A DNA stretch of 64,000 nt, from assembly GCF_902459505.1 (NCBI RefSeq), contig NC_047101.1, forward strand, positions 10,107,168 through 10,171,167. The letters are read 5' to 3'. Below, in pieces: positions 31,933 through 42,500 of this stretch (positions are counted from its first letter, which is position 1; each line of letters starts with the position of its first letter). The notes beneath the pieces were generated by a model. The model was given only the letters and a program-made list of their open reading frames with translations, searched no databases and was not told the origin of the DNA. The translations under genes were made by a program, and so were the position numbers. The DNA is from Geotrypetes seraphini (taxonomy: Eukaryota; Chordata; Amphibia; Gymnophiona; Dermophiidae).

Positions 31933-33281
31933 CTAGTCTTATAGCCCGTTACATTAACGGGTGCTAGAATATGTGTGTGTGTCAGGCTTTATTTCTTTCA
32001 CTTTCTCCTTAGCCGCTTTCTGTATTTCTGTCTGTCTTTCTTTTTCCTTGGCTGTCCACCACCACCCCTTGCCTGCTTCCCCTGTCCATTCTCCCTTCCT
32101 TTTACCTCCCCTGTGTCCACCACCACCCCATCACTGCTCTCCTTATCCAGCAGCAGCCCTTCTCCCTTTGTTTTACCTCCCCCCTGTCCAGCAGCACCTC
32201 TTTACTTCTCCCCCTGTCCAGCAGTAGGCCTCCTTTCCTTTTTCTTCACACCCCCCTGTCCATCAGCACCTTTTCCTGCTCCCCCTGTCCAGCAGTAGGC
32301 CTCCTTCCTTTTTCTTCCCCCCTCCTCCTTCTTATCCCTATGATACACTTACCTTGCTCTGCCTCCCTCCTCCTTCTTATCCCTATGATACACTTACCTT
32401 GCTCTGCCCCTGATCAGAGGTTCCCTCCGCCAACAGCCGCCTCAAGGCCCACCCATTGGGAAAGTTCCCTCTGCCGCATCCCGTACAGTAAAGTGCGTAA
32501 CTTCTCATCCAAGCGTTTTATTATATCATCAGCAAACTCAACTCGGGGAGATCTTTCCCCGTCAGATTCAACTACATTACTTCCTTCATAGCCATCACTT
32601 AGGTCTTTTGCTGAAGCAGAATCTGCAGCAAAGTAACTATCATAGCTCTGCATTTGTGTCTGCTGGTTTTCTTGTAGATTCCTGTGGGGGAGCTATTGAG
32701 TTTGTGCCTGCACAGGCACAGTGACATGGAGAGGCTGCAGTGGGGTAGCTATCACCTGTGGAAGCTGGGCTTGGTATGGTGTGAATGGATAGGTGGTGGG
32801 TTGTGAAGGCAAAACTTGCTGGCTTGCGGGATTTTGTTGCATAAGATCTTGCTGAAGAAGATCACTATCCGCGTCTCTGATGATGTCATCAGGGACGCGG
32901 CAGAGCAAATCAGGGCAGTAGAAGGGCGCGAAGCAGCGTGTGTAGAGTGCTGCGGCCACTGCTAGAGGCTAGAGGTTTGTTGGGACCGCGGGAAGGGGGG
33001 CGGCAAGGGACTAAGGGTATCGACCACACCGCGTGAAGGGAGGGTCGGACGGGGGTTTGTGTGCGCCGGGGGGGGGGGGGGAAGGGGGCAACGACGACGA
33101 TCTGCCTTACACAGAAACCGACTCCTCCTGGCAGCCGCACCGCCATACGGGCCTAAAACCGACAGCCGAGGGCATCCTGGAGTCCTTTGTAGCGCATGCG
33201 CACTCTTGCCGCCACAGCCCGAAAGATCAGGGAACACGCGGCGAGAGTGCGCATGCGCATGTAGCGTTTTATTATTATAGA
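31933..33281 (-). mobile_element. non-autonomous Helitron carrying a gene fragment
   Basis: Minus strand: A|TCTATAATAATAAAACG at the 5' end (33281) and hairpin ACCCGTTAATGTAACGGG followed by CTATAAGACTAG|T at the 3' end (31933). It shares GCGCATGCGCACTC, GGGACCGCGG and pyrimidine-rich 3' modules with the Helitron at 29200-30041 and the fragment at 16528-16935. At 1349 bp it is about 500 bp longer, largely because of an inserted protein-coding segment (32485-32868). No helicase, so it depended on another Helitron. Confidence 0.85.
32485..32868 (-). pseudogene. captured coding fragment, probably WNK kinase family
   Basis: The minus strand stays in one frame for about 128 codons apart from one TAG at 32693-32695. 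It reads [65 protein letters not shown] and [20 protein letters not shown] ending in LLY. Gln/Pro-rich sequence leading to a VEFAD...[10 protein letters not shown] block is what I remember from the region after the autoinhibitory domain of WNK serine/threonine kinases. I did not align it. Composition is normal protein-coding, unlike the flanks. The left junction interrupts a palindrome at 32868-32890 (CCGCGTCTCTGATGATGTCA). It has no start, no kinase domain and no intron. Confidence 0.55.
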
Positions 33282-33289
33282 TTACTGTT

Positions 33290-34145
33290 TGGTAGAATGG
33301 AAAATGCCTATCTTCTTTGGACACAGTTGATAAAATGTGTCAATGGTGACCCGTGAAATCCGTGCATGACAATAGCGCCCTGACAAATGCGCGCACTGAA
33401 TGGGAAGTCACCCGTGAAATGCGCCCCGATGGTGGATACTATGCTAAGGCAGCACCTGTAACCACTAGGCCACTCCTAGAAGGGCAGTGTAGTACAGGGT
33501 AGTTTCTAGAGCTGCTTCAGAGACTGTACCGTCTCTCAGACCTGTTAATCTGTAAACTTTCATGAGCTACAACAATTCTTTATTTAAAATAAAAAAAAAA
33601 AAAGTTACAAATTACTACAATGACTACCAGAAACTTAAATGATTTCTGCAATTTATTTTAAAAATCTCTGTTCAAAATACTAAATGAAAACTTCATATGT
33701 GATCAAAATTACTGGAAGCAAACTGTTTCGGTGAATCATTTGTTCTTCTACTTTTGATTCTATCCACATCAAATGAATTGCTGCAATAACGCATAGCCAT
33801 TAATATTAAACAGCTTGCCCACCGCGTTTCCCATGCCAGACAGCTTAAAATTACAATTCTGTTTGTTTTCCCAAAAGACAATTATAATACTTCAGTACCA
33901 AGTCATCCATTAGTGTTCAAATTTAACATTATTTACATTTTTCCATAATTCTGAATATTTATCACAGAACCAAAAGCATGTCTAGAAAACAGTGTAAACA
34001 AAGAAAAGACAAAAAAAATCCCGCCCCAATACATAAATACCAATGGAACTTCCTGAATATAAACTCTCATTGATAGATCAGATTAATGCCCAGATTAAGC
34101 AAAATGGTACACTCATTTAAATGCTACTAAGAATCTTTAACAAAA
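33290..34145. other. unique sequence, possible distal 3' UTR of C5orf15
   Basis: A tRNA-like SINE remnant lies at 33430-33475 (CTGTAACCACTAGGCCACTC). The remainder is repeat-free AT-rich DNA. TTTATT, i.e. AATAAA on the minus strand, occurs near 33571 and 33653. If C5orf15 has a long 3' UTR it could end here, but the intervening SINE and mariner make that uncertain. Confidence 0.3.
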
Positions 34146-34149
34146 AACT

Positions 34150-34290
34150 TTGGGGGCTCCTTATGCTAAGGTACGCTAGCGTTTTTAGCGCACGCAGCAG
34201 ATTAGCGTTAGCGTCTAGCAAGCGAAGCATTGTAGCGCGCGCTATTCCGCGTGTTAATGCCCTAACGCAGCTAAGTAAAAGGAGCCCTCA
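34150..34290. mobile_element. palindromic MITE (CCTTTTAC family)
   Basis: Left GGGGGCTCCTTATGCTAAGG, right AGCTAAGTAAAAGGAGCCC, interior TTTTTAGCGCACGCAGC. Confidence 0.65.
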
Positions 34291-34779
34291 ATGATTTCTT
34301 ATTACATTTCAAAAAAAAAAAAAAATGCCTATTACAATTCTGGCAATCAGAACCAGATCATAAGATCTATTAAATGGTAAAAGATCTGTCAAGTCTCCTC
34401 CTGGAGATTCTGAAAAATTAAAGGCCTCTTTACCAACACTTAGCACACACTAGAATTAACTAATGCTATCCACTTCCAAGGCCCATTATAGTCCTACGTA
34501 TCAACACATACTACCTGTCGCTGTGCCCATAGGAACATAATACTCTGTTATAGCAGAAAGCATGAGTTCACTCCATAAGAGCATGCTAAGCATTCGTAAA
34601 ACCCTAATTGATATCTTAAAAATGAAAAAACCCCAAAAATATCCTGGTTTTTGGAGAGGCAAGTACCCGTGTCTGTTTTAAACATTCCCATCATAAGTAA
34701 TTCCCTAATCCCTTATTTGTCCCATTTGTCTGTCTTGAATAGGGATTATGTACAACACTGCGCACATCTCATCGCGCTA

Positions 34780-34965
34780 CAGTTTACATGCAGGTACTTC
34801 AAACATTTTCCTTGTCTGTCCTGGTGGGCTCACAATATATTTAATCTACCTGAGGCAGTGGAAGATTAAGTGACTTGCCCAGGGTCACAAGGAGCAGCAT
34901 GGGCTTTGAACTCACAACCTCAGGGAGCTGAGGCTGTAGCTCTAACCATTGCACCACACAAGGAA
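34780..34965 (-). repeat. tRNA-derived SINE
   Basis: Reverse copy with TTGTCTGTCCTGGTGGGCTC, GTGACTTGCCCAGGGTCACA and head CTCTAACCATTGCACCACAC. Followed by a short direct repeat of its B-box region (34966-35000). Confidence 0.75.
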
Positions 34966-35009
34966 CAGCATGGGGTTTGAACCCACAAACTTTGGAACCC
35001 ACAAATTTG

Positions 35010-35640
35010 GAAAAAGGTTGAAGTCTGGTAGACTCATGTCTGGACTGTAGGGAGCATGAGGTAACACCTCCCAGCCAGAGCTGAAATTACAGTCCAACGA
35101 GTGGAGAGCTCCATCTTCCCCAAGGCCAAAAAGATTTTGACGAGCTCAATCAAAAGTCAAACAAATGATGATTTTTGCTTATGATCATGAAGGCATCATC
35201 ATCACAGACAAAGTTCCATGTGGAAGAAGTGTCACAGCAGCATATTATGATTTTTTGCAAAAAAATGTGCAGAAAACCCAACCCAAGTTGCTCTTGGCTG
35301 GGCCTCTCATTCTTCACGACAACACTCGCCCGCACATAGGGAATGACGTCATTGAAAAACTATGCAAATACGGCTGGGAGGTGTTACCTCATGCTCCCTA
35401 CAGTCCAGACATGAGTCCACCAGACTTCGTCCTTTTTCCAATGTTGAAACAGCCTTTGCATGGACATCGGTTTGCATCTCTGGAAGAGCTTTTTTCCGCC
35501 GGTACCCGAGCTATTCGGCAACTGAACTAAAATGGTGTCTTGGACGGAATAATGAAGCTTCCCGGACGTTGGGACTTGGTCATTGCAAAGCAGGGAGACT
35601 ATATTGAAGGACTGTAAAGAAATACTTGGGGGGGGGGGGA
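35010..35640 (+). mobile_element. mariner (D34D) transposase fragment with inverted duplication
   Basis: The frame 35165-35530 encodes the C-terminal part of a mariner transposase: AYDHEGIIITDKVPCG (first catalytic Asp), ILHDNTRPH (second), YSPDMSPPDFVLF (third). Between the second and third Asp there are 34 residues, the mariner D34D signature. The DNA-binding N-terminus is missing. Bases about 35010-35083 are the reverse complement of about 35370-35440 (CATGAGGTAACACCTCCCAG against CTGGGAGGTGTTACCTCATG), so the fragment can fold back on itself. It lies just 3' of C5orf15. The transposase would be inactive. Confidence 0.85.
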
Positions 35641-36113
35641 AACCATGTAAATTTTTTTTTTTTAAGTGTGCATTATTTATGAAATGATCCTCGTACATAA
35701 TTTGTAGTACAAAAAAAATTGCATTTACTTCCTAGGTGGGTAACAATGTGGTTGATTATCCAAATACATGATTAACACAAGCAGTATGTTGCCAGTACTG
35801 GAAACCAAATTAAGATGGTGGAGAACTGTTGTGAAATCACAAAGACATCCGTTTCGAAACTCTTTGCAAAGCCTAAACCAAATAATAGGGAAGTATACTA
35901 TTTATGTTTCAACAAATTAAAATAATGTGGAAGGGAAATATAAAATGCCCCCTCACTTTACAAAGGGTTTTATAGCAAAATCATTAATAAAAACAAGATT
36001 ACCATAAGTAATTTGTTCCTTAAACTAGAACACACCATCCCCTCTACATTTACTCTGTAAAAATAAGGCAAAAGAAATGACCAGTCACTGGTTAACTTGA
36101 CACAGTTGTACTT
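35641..36113 (-). other. proximal 3' UTR of C5orf15
   Basis: Repeat-free sequence directly after the C5orf15 stop. No canonical AATAAA on the minus strand is seen here; AGTAAA (plus TTTACT, about 36056) is too close to the stop to be the main site. The true transcript end is unknown and may lie beyond the mariner fragment. Confidence 0.4.
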
Positions 36114-36245
36114 TTAAAACACATAATCCTTGGTAATCTTCAGTGAAGGCATGGCTTCATTTACATTCTGATCCAAACGATGATATCCAGCTGTCTTAGA
36201 GCAAAAACTATCTCGCCATCTTCTACTTTGAACCAAGAGGAAGAT
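36114..36245 (-). CDS. C5orf15: C5orf15 (KCT2), coding exon 3: cytoplasmic tail
   Basis: The exon encodes 43 residues and a TAA stop (36116-36114). It begins [14 protein letters not shown], runs through [19 protein letters not shown] and ends LKITKDYVF, closely matching the human protein tail as I remember it. The acceptor is TTTTGCTCTTTCTAG before ATC at 36245, in phase 0 with the exon 2 donor. This is the cytosolic part after the membrane span. YHRL fits the Y-x-x-hydrophobic sorting motif read by AP adaptors, which would suit cycling between Golgi, surface and endosomes; that role is inferred. Human KCT2 is a keratinocyte-associated transmembrane protein of poorly known function. Confidence 0.93.
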   Translation of the reverse strand: MFLLVQSRRWRDSFCSKTAGYHRLDQNVNEAMPSLKITKDYVF

Positions 36246-36737
36246 CTAGAAAGAGCAAAAATGTGGCATTTTAGGGCGATAGAAAATGTGAAACAATTTC
36301 TACTAGCTATAATATGAAGTCAGGAATTGCACGTCTCTTGTTCTCTATTGAAAAAGTACATATCATCAATAAGTTATATGCTGTCGCCATATCCTCCGCA
36401 TCACCACTAACATTTTCAACAAAAGATACACAATCTAATGTATCTGGCTAATCACAAATCTTCAGTAAAACACCAAAAATTTGGAGGGCATGACAGAACA
36501 GATAAGTTGTCATCAGCAACCCCCCCCCCCAACAAAAAACTATGACCTGTTAAACACGCCCCTTCTCTTGGATTTAGAAAAGCTTTTCTTCTAAAATGTT
36601 GGTGTCCATATAACCCCAAATTTTCTTGCCCCATGCTTCCTCCGAAATAAAAGTGCATGCCCTCTAATTAGTTTTGCATCCTCAGCTCTTGTCTTATGTA
36701 ATAGATTTTTATTTTGTTACCATCCAACTCCAAACTA

Positions 36738-37430
36738 CCATGTTTCCCCACAAATTAGACCTACCCCGAAAATAAGCCCTAGTCCCCGGCAGCAGCGCTT
36801 CCCCCCCGCCGTGCACAAACCCCCCTTTCCATCTCTCCCCCGCCAACTGCGAGACCGAAATACCTTGTAACAAATGGCAACATCGGCAGCAATCTAGACA
36901 GGCTGCTTCACGGCCTTCTCTTGCTCGGGCTTTCCGTATGCCACGTTGCTATTGACATCATCAGTGATGCTGCAGAGGAATGCCCGAGCGAAAGAAGGCT
37001 GCAAAGCAAACTGTCTAGATTGCTGCCGACATTGCTGTTTGTTACAAGGTATTTCGGGTTGGCGGGTGAGAGATGGAAGGGTAAGCAGGGACGGGGTGCG
37101 GATGGGAGGGATAAATAGAAGCTGCAAGGGTTCTGCTGCACAAGGGATGGGAGGGAGGCATAGAAGCTGCAAGGGTTCTGCTGCACAAGGGATGGGAGGG
37201 AGGAATAGAAAAATACTGCACAAGGGGATGGGTAAGAGGAGAGGAAAGATGCTGCACATGTAGGGGGGGGGAGGGAAGAAAGGAAATAGGAAGAATTGGG
37301 GTGGAGGAAAGGAAGAGAGAGATGATCATTGTACATGAAAAAAATAAGACCTACTCCAAAAATAAGCCCTAGTGCCTTTTTTGGGCCCAAAATTAATATA
37401 AGGCAATATCTTATTTTCGGGGAAACACTG
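36738..37430. mobile_element. TA-flanked MITE in intron 2 of C5orf15
   Basis: Ends CCATGTTTCCCCACAAATTA and TTATTTTCGGGGAAACACTG with TA on both sides. The centre (36850-37065) is an inverted repeat with CAGCAATCTAGACAG and CTGTCTAGATTGCTGC arms. A duplicated GCAAGGGTTCTGCTGCACAA unit lies at 37124-37195. Non-coding. Sister of 20656-21218. Confidence 0.75.
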
Positions 37431-37619
37431 TAGCAGCACAATTGTCTAGATTTGCATGATTGATCATCATGAACATTTTTCCCCCGTAGTCCTTCACATT
37501 CATCTGTCAAGACAGATTTGTCGAGGGGAAAAATCCATTACCTATAATTATTTCTTGGTTAAGACACCAATAGTAATTTACTCTTTATATATTAACTAAC
37601 TTGGGTAATTATCTTTTAC

Positions 37620-37980
37620 ACCAGTGTCTCGCGCACACTGGGGAGGAAAAGGCGCGCTGGCTGACTACCTATAGGACGTGACTCTTGCAGCGAGAGGCAC
37701 ATTCTGTAGACAATCAGCCGGCACCAGCATCTCTCCTCCTTTCCAGCCCTTTTCCCTGCTGGTACCCCCAACTGGCGGCTCAGCCTTCGCACATGCGTGG
37801 ATGTCGACGAGACAATATCATGCATGTGCTTGACATCATCACGGCGACATCTGTGCACTTTTGGAAGCCTCAAGCCGCAACCACTATGTTTAGTGTGCCT
37901 TGGCTTGACAAAAGTTTGTGGGACAGTTTTACACTATGGTCATCTGTTTTACAAATGTAGTAAGCTTTGCAGCTTAATAT
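37620..37980. other. intron 2, repeat-like GC-rich segment
   Basis: CCAGTGTCTCGCGCACACTG at 37621-37640 looks like the end of a hAT-type repeat. Inverted words GACATCATCACGGCGACATC and GATGTCGACGAGACAATATC lie at 37797-37850. Right boundary not found. Confidence 0.35.
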
Positions 37981-37985
37981 GAATA

Positions 37986-38355
37986 CAGTGCTCCCCCGCG
38001 AATTTGCGGTCCCGGTCATTAGCGGTATATTCCAACCACGAAGGGGAGGCAGGAGAGGGCAGCCAGAGCGCCGGCGAGTGAAGGAAATCACTCGCAATAT
38101 GCTCCAACCACCTCTTCCTGTACTGAAGTCGGGCCTTACCAATCAGGAGCTGTGTGTCAAAGCAGCTCCTGATTGGTAAGGCCCAACTTTAGTACAGGAA
38201 GAGGCGGTCGGAGCATACAGCGAGTGATTTCCTTCACTCGCCGGCGCTCCGGCTGCCCTCTCCTGCGTCTCCAGCCTAAAAACTGGATTCACGGTTTTTC
38301 AACATTTGCGGGGGTTCCTGGAACAGCGTTCCCCACGAATATCGGGGGAGTACTG
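37986..38355. mobile_element. TA-flanked Tigger-like MITE
   Basis: Ends CAGTGCTCCCCCGCGAATTT and CACGAATATCGGGGGAGTACTG (last 20 bases CGAATATCGGGGGAGTACTG) are inverted and flanked by TA. The centre is a near-perfect palindrome around 38150 (CCAATCAGGAGCTG and CAGCTCCTGATTGG). It lies about 95 bp downstream of the exon 2 donor of C5orf15. Confidence 0.8.
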
Positions 38356-38449
38356 TACATCACTTGATCTGAGATAGCATATTTGTGTGAGAGAGAGACT
38401 ATAAAAGTTAATACTTAACGCTTTAAATAAAAAATCAACTTAAACCTAC

Positions 38450-39384
38450 CTTTCTTTTGTTGTGGTATGTAATGTAAACAACTGCTACCAGGAATGCTAT
38501 AACAACAAGATGAAAAAAGAAATGACCATCTTCATCCAAGCTAGAGGTTAGTTGCTCCTTTATTTTGACTTTAAAACCTTTCATGTTAAAACTGTTTAGG
38601 TTTTCCACATCATCATCATCATTATCTATCATATTTGGCGGGACAAGCACATTCTTCTGATCCCTGGTGTTATCTATAGCATCATAATCCACATCATCAT
38701 CGTCCTCATTGACAACCTCTACTATTCCCTCTATGGCCGGTAAATTATTCCATTGGTCTGGTAGAAGGCCTTCCTCTTCAATTGTAGAATCTCCAGCAGT
38801 ATCTGCAGTGGTTTCTGATGTTTGGACAAGTGTTGTTGTCTGAGCAGTGATGGTGATATTAGTTGGTCTGGAAGCAGGACTTGGTCTAATGAAGGAAATT
38901 ATATTAGCCAGACTTGAGAGAGTTGTTTTAGTAGTTAGACTAGTAATCACGGCGTTGCTTTTATTAGCTGTCTCTACTGGAGTACTTGCATTACCGTTGC
39001 TTTTGCTAGCTGTCTCTACTGGAGTACTTGCATTACCGTTGCTTTTGCTAGCTGTCTCTACTGGAGTACTTGCATTACCGTTGCTTTTGCTAGCTGTCTC
39101 TACTGGAGTACTTGCATTACCGTTGCTTTTGCTAGCTGTCTCTACTGGAGTACTTGCATTACCGTTGCTTTTGCTAGCTGTCTCTACTGGAGTACTTGCA
39201 TTACCGTTGCTTTTGCTAGCTGTCTCTACTGGAGTACTTGCATTACCGTTGCTTTTGCTAGTTATCTCTACTGGAGTACTTGCATTACCGTTGCTTTTGC
39301 TAGCTTTCTCTACTGGAGTACTTGTACTTGCATTACCAGTTTCTGAAGTGTCATTTGATTTTGCTTTAGACAGTGTTGCATTGC
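38450..39384 (-). CDS. C5orf15: C5orf15 (KCT2), coding exon 2: ectodomain and membrane span
   Basis: 935 bases, 311 full codons plus two bases completing Gly from exon 1. In order: [18 protein letters not shown]; nine 14-residue repeats; a Ser/Thr-rich stretch with [20 protein letters not shown]; an acidic region ([40 protein letters not shown]); and the membrane span in [20 protein letters not shown] followed by TYHNKRK as stop-transfer. The acceptor is a pyrimidine tract ending TTTCTCTTGTAG, the donor AAAG|GTAGGT. Human C5orf15 is about 265 residues; this protein totals 385, most of the difference being the repeats. The ectodomain should be lumenal or extracellular and heavily glycosylated. 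Confidence 0.93.
38957..39344 (-). repeat. C5orf15: 42-bp coding minisatellite in C5orf15
   Basis: Nine in-frame units with consensus [14 protein letters not shown]. The DNA unit on the plus strand is GCTGTCTCTACTGGAGTACT plus TGCATTACCGTTGCTTTTGC and TA. Six units are identical in protein; the outer ones differ (VEKAS with an extra ST, VEITS, VETAN), the usual pattern of an array expanding from its middle. Every unit has an N-A-S glycosylation sequon plus several Ser/Thr. Confidence 0.95.
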
Positions 39385-39577
39385 CTACAAGAGAAATAGA
39401 AAATTGTACTGACAAACAAAAGTCCAAGAAAGTCAACACCCCATAAAACTGCCCATCATTTTTCCCACTTGGTACCATTCTATCTCAAGTTCCATCTTTA
39501 TCTGATGAAAACTGCCTTGATAATGACATGATGTTCATATGGTGATACAATTCATAATATAAAATACCGACAAGGTT

Positions 39578-42500
39578 GAAAAAAATGGAAGATTAGGTTT
39601 TTACCTTTGCTAATCTTCTTTCCTGTAAACAGAAATATCAAGTCTTGACCAATGGGTATTTACCCTCCTTTACTGCAAAATCTATACAAAGCCTAATTTA
39701 CATATTCTGCTCCTCTTCCTCTCTCTCTGGGCTGTGCTGGATTTCCTCAGTCTGTATCAAAGCAGTGTACAAGAAGGAGGGGACACAGGGATTCTCCCTG
39801 AGACAACACAAGTCTGTACTGCTCAACAAAAAAAGCATTAATTAAACCATTTTGCAATGCATAACAAAATGAAATTAAACTTGTGTGCAAGTGCAATCAA
39901 CAATTCGAAAGATACTCAATTTGTAATTTTTTACACTACTGTAATAAAAATTATTTTTCTCCCCTACCGTAAGGGACAATGTAAGTAAACAAGATGTCTG
40001 ACCTTTCACACGTCAGACAAAGCAGGCTAACGAACTGACAGGGTGCGCGTCAAGATTAATATTCCTGTTTACAAGAAAGAAAATTAGCAAAGATAAGAAT
40101 CTAATCTTCCATTCTAGAGCAATATCATCTTCCATTCTAGAGGAATATCACTCTTGACCAATGGGCTATACCAAAGCAGTCCCCAGTGCCCAGGGAGGAA
40201 CAAGTGAGCCTGCTTCCAGCATTGCAGAACCAAACTCTGCATCCCTTCTGGTTGCTACATCTACCTTGTAAAACTTGGTAAAAGTGTGAAGGTGAGCCCA
40301 CATGGCTACCCTATAAATTTCTTCAGATCCAGTCTCCACCCAGGACGATAACCACCCCTCTAGTGGAATGTGCCTTTACTCCCACAGGAGACTGTTTCCC
40401 TCTCCCGATATATGCCGAAGAAATTGCCAGACAAATCCATCTTGAAATGGTCACCTTTAATGCCAACCGTCCCTGTTGTGCTGCACTCAGGAGAATGAAG
40501 AGATGATCTGACAGATGAAACTAGTTCATCATCTCTAAACAGCAAACTCCTTCTCTTCGGATGTCGAGGCATTTCAGGATCTTGTCTTCCTTCTTTGCCA
40601 CACAGAGCAAAAAAAAAAAGGCCAGGAGACACACTTCCTGGTTTACGTGAAAACTAGAAACTACCTTTGGTAAGATGGATGGTGCTGTTCAAAGCGAGGC
40701 ACCAGTCTATGAAATCTTGAGGAGGGGGTTCCTACAGGACAGGTGTTCCCTGCAATGCTGATACCCTTCTGGCCAAAGTCCACTAAAAACACAGTCTTGA
40801 CTGTTTAAATCAATGAGGAAGTTAGCGCCCATCATAGGTCAAGATTAAGATTCCATGACAGAAAAGGCTGGCACACAGGAGGGCGAAGACACAATGCTCC
40901 CTTAAAAAACCTGGACACATCTGGATAAAAAGCTAAGGTTCATTGTTTGGTTTACACTCTAAAGCAGGAAAGACCTGAAATCTGTAACTGGGTGAACCCA
41001 CTGCAAAGCCTTTATTGAGCCCTTCATGAAGAAAGGCTAAGATCATGGAAATTGGTCAGATCTGTGTGTCTGACTGCATCAGCTCTCAAAACACTTCTAA
41101 GCCTTCATATAGGCTGCCAAAGTGAACTGCTTCTTAGATCTGAACAGGATGATCATCAAGTCCAAATAGCCTTTGCACACTAAGGCTTCACACTCAAGAG
41201 CCAAGTCTGGATCCTCCAGGGTAAAGAGGAGTCCCAGATGACAGGGAAGCCTGAGCCCCTTGCTCCTCTGCAGATGCACAAGGTCTGCATACTCTGGCTA
41301 TCTCAAAGAATTACTTGTCCCTTGTGGGATTGTATCCTTTGAAAGATTCTTCCTATCATCAGCCACGGGGGGGAAACACATACAGAAGCTCTGCTTGAGG
41401 CCAAGGTTGGACCAGAGCATCCAAGCTGTCACTTCCTGGCTCATATCTTCAACTGAAGAACCAAGTGAACTTCTTGTTGCTGGCTGATGCCATGAGATCA
41501 AATGTCTGTCAGTCGCCCCCCAGTGCTGTAGAATGCTGCCGAAGACCTCCTGAGACAGAGACCACTCCCCAGGATCCAGTATATGACATCTCAGGAAATC
41601 CGCTTACAAACTGTCCACTCCTGCTACACATGCCGCCGAGAGAGCCAATAGATGGGCCTCAGCCCACTGGAACAGCATTTGAGCATCCAATCTCAGCAGT
41701 GCACTCCTGGTGCCTCCCTGTAGGTTGACAAAGACTACCATTTCTTTTTTCTCTCAGGTTAAGGGTGCATCTGTATCCCTGCCTTGCGAAGGTGCACCGC
41801 TGCCATGACAAGTTTCAAGTTCAAGTTTCAAGTTTATTAGGATTTTATATACCGCCTATCAAGGTTATCTAAGCGGTTTTTACAATCAGGTACTCAAGCA
41901 TTTTCCCTCTCTGTCCCAGTGGGCTCACAATCTATCTAACGTACCTGGGGCTATGGAGGATTAAGTGACTTGCCCAGGGTCACCTTTATCTTGGTGAAGA
42001 TGCATGGTGCTGTAGCTAGTCCAAACAAAAAGCAGAGAACTGGAGATGACATTTTAATACATGGATCCTCAAGAACTTTGAGAGCTCGGAAGATGGCAAT
42101 ATGCAGATAATTCTCCGTCAAATCTAGAGAGGCAAGGAATTTCCCCCGGCACCTCTGATGCAATGATTGATCAGACCATTTCCCTGCAGAAGCGGGGGAT
42201 CTTGAGGGCTGCATTGACAGACTTCAGATCCAGAATTGGTCTCCAGTTGTCCGAGTCTCTTTTGGGCACAATAAAGTATATTGAGTATCTGCCCAAGCCC
42301 CATTCACCTTCCAGTATGGCCTCTATGGCTCCTAGAGCTCTGAGCCTCTGTACTGTCGCTAGAACTCTGGCTACTTTGTCCAGCTTCCCCACAGGAGAAT
42401 TTATAAAGAGATTCAGAAGGGGGTTGAAGGAATTCTAGCTTGTACCCCTACCGAATGACTTCCAGCACCCAGTGGTCTGAAGAGATCCACAATCATGCAT

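Noticed and set aside
36908-37510. 200-residue minus-strand frame
   Set aside because: It lies across a TA-flanked MITE with a palindrome and a duplicated unit, with Pro/Ser-rich low-complexity sequence and no domain.
38847-39446. 199-residue plus-strand frame rich in Leu and Val
   Set aside because: It is the antisense shadow of the C5orf15 coding repeat; exon 2 on the minus strand has splice sites and family homology.
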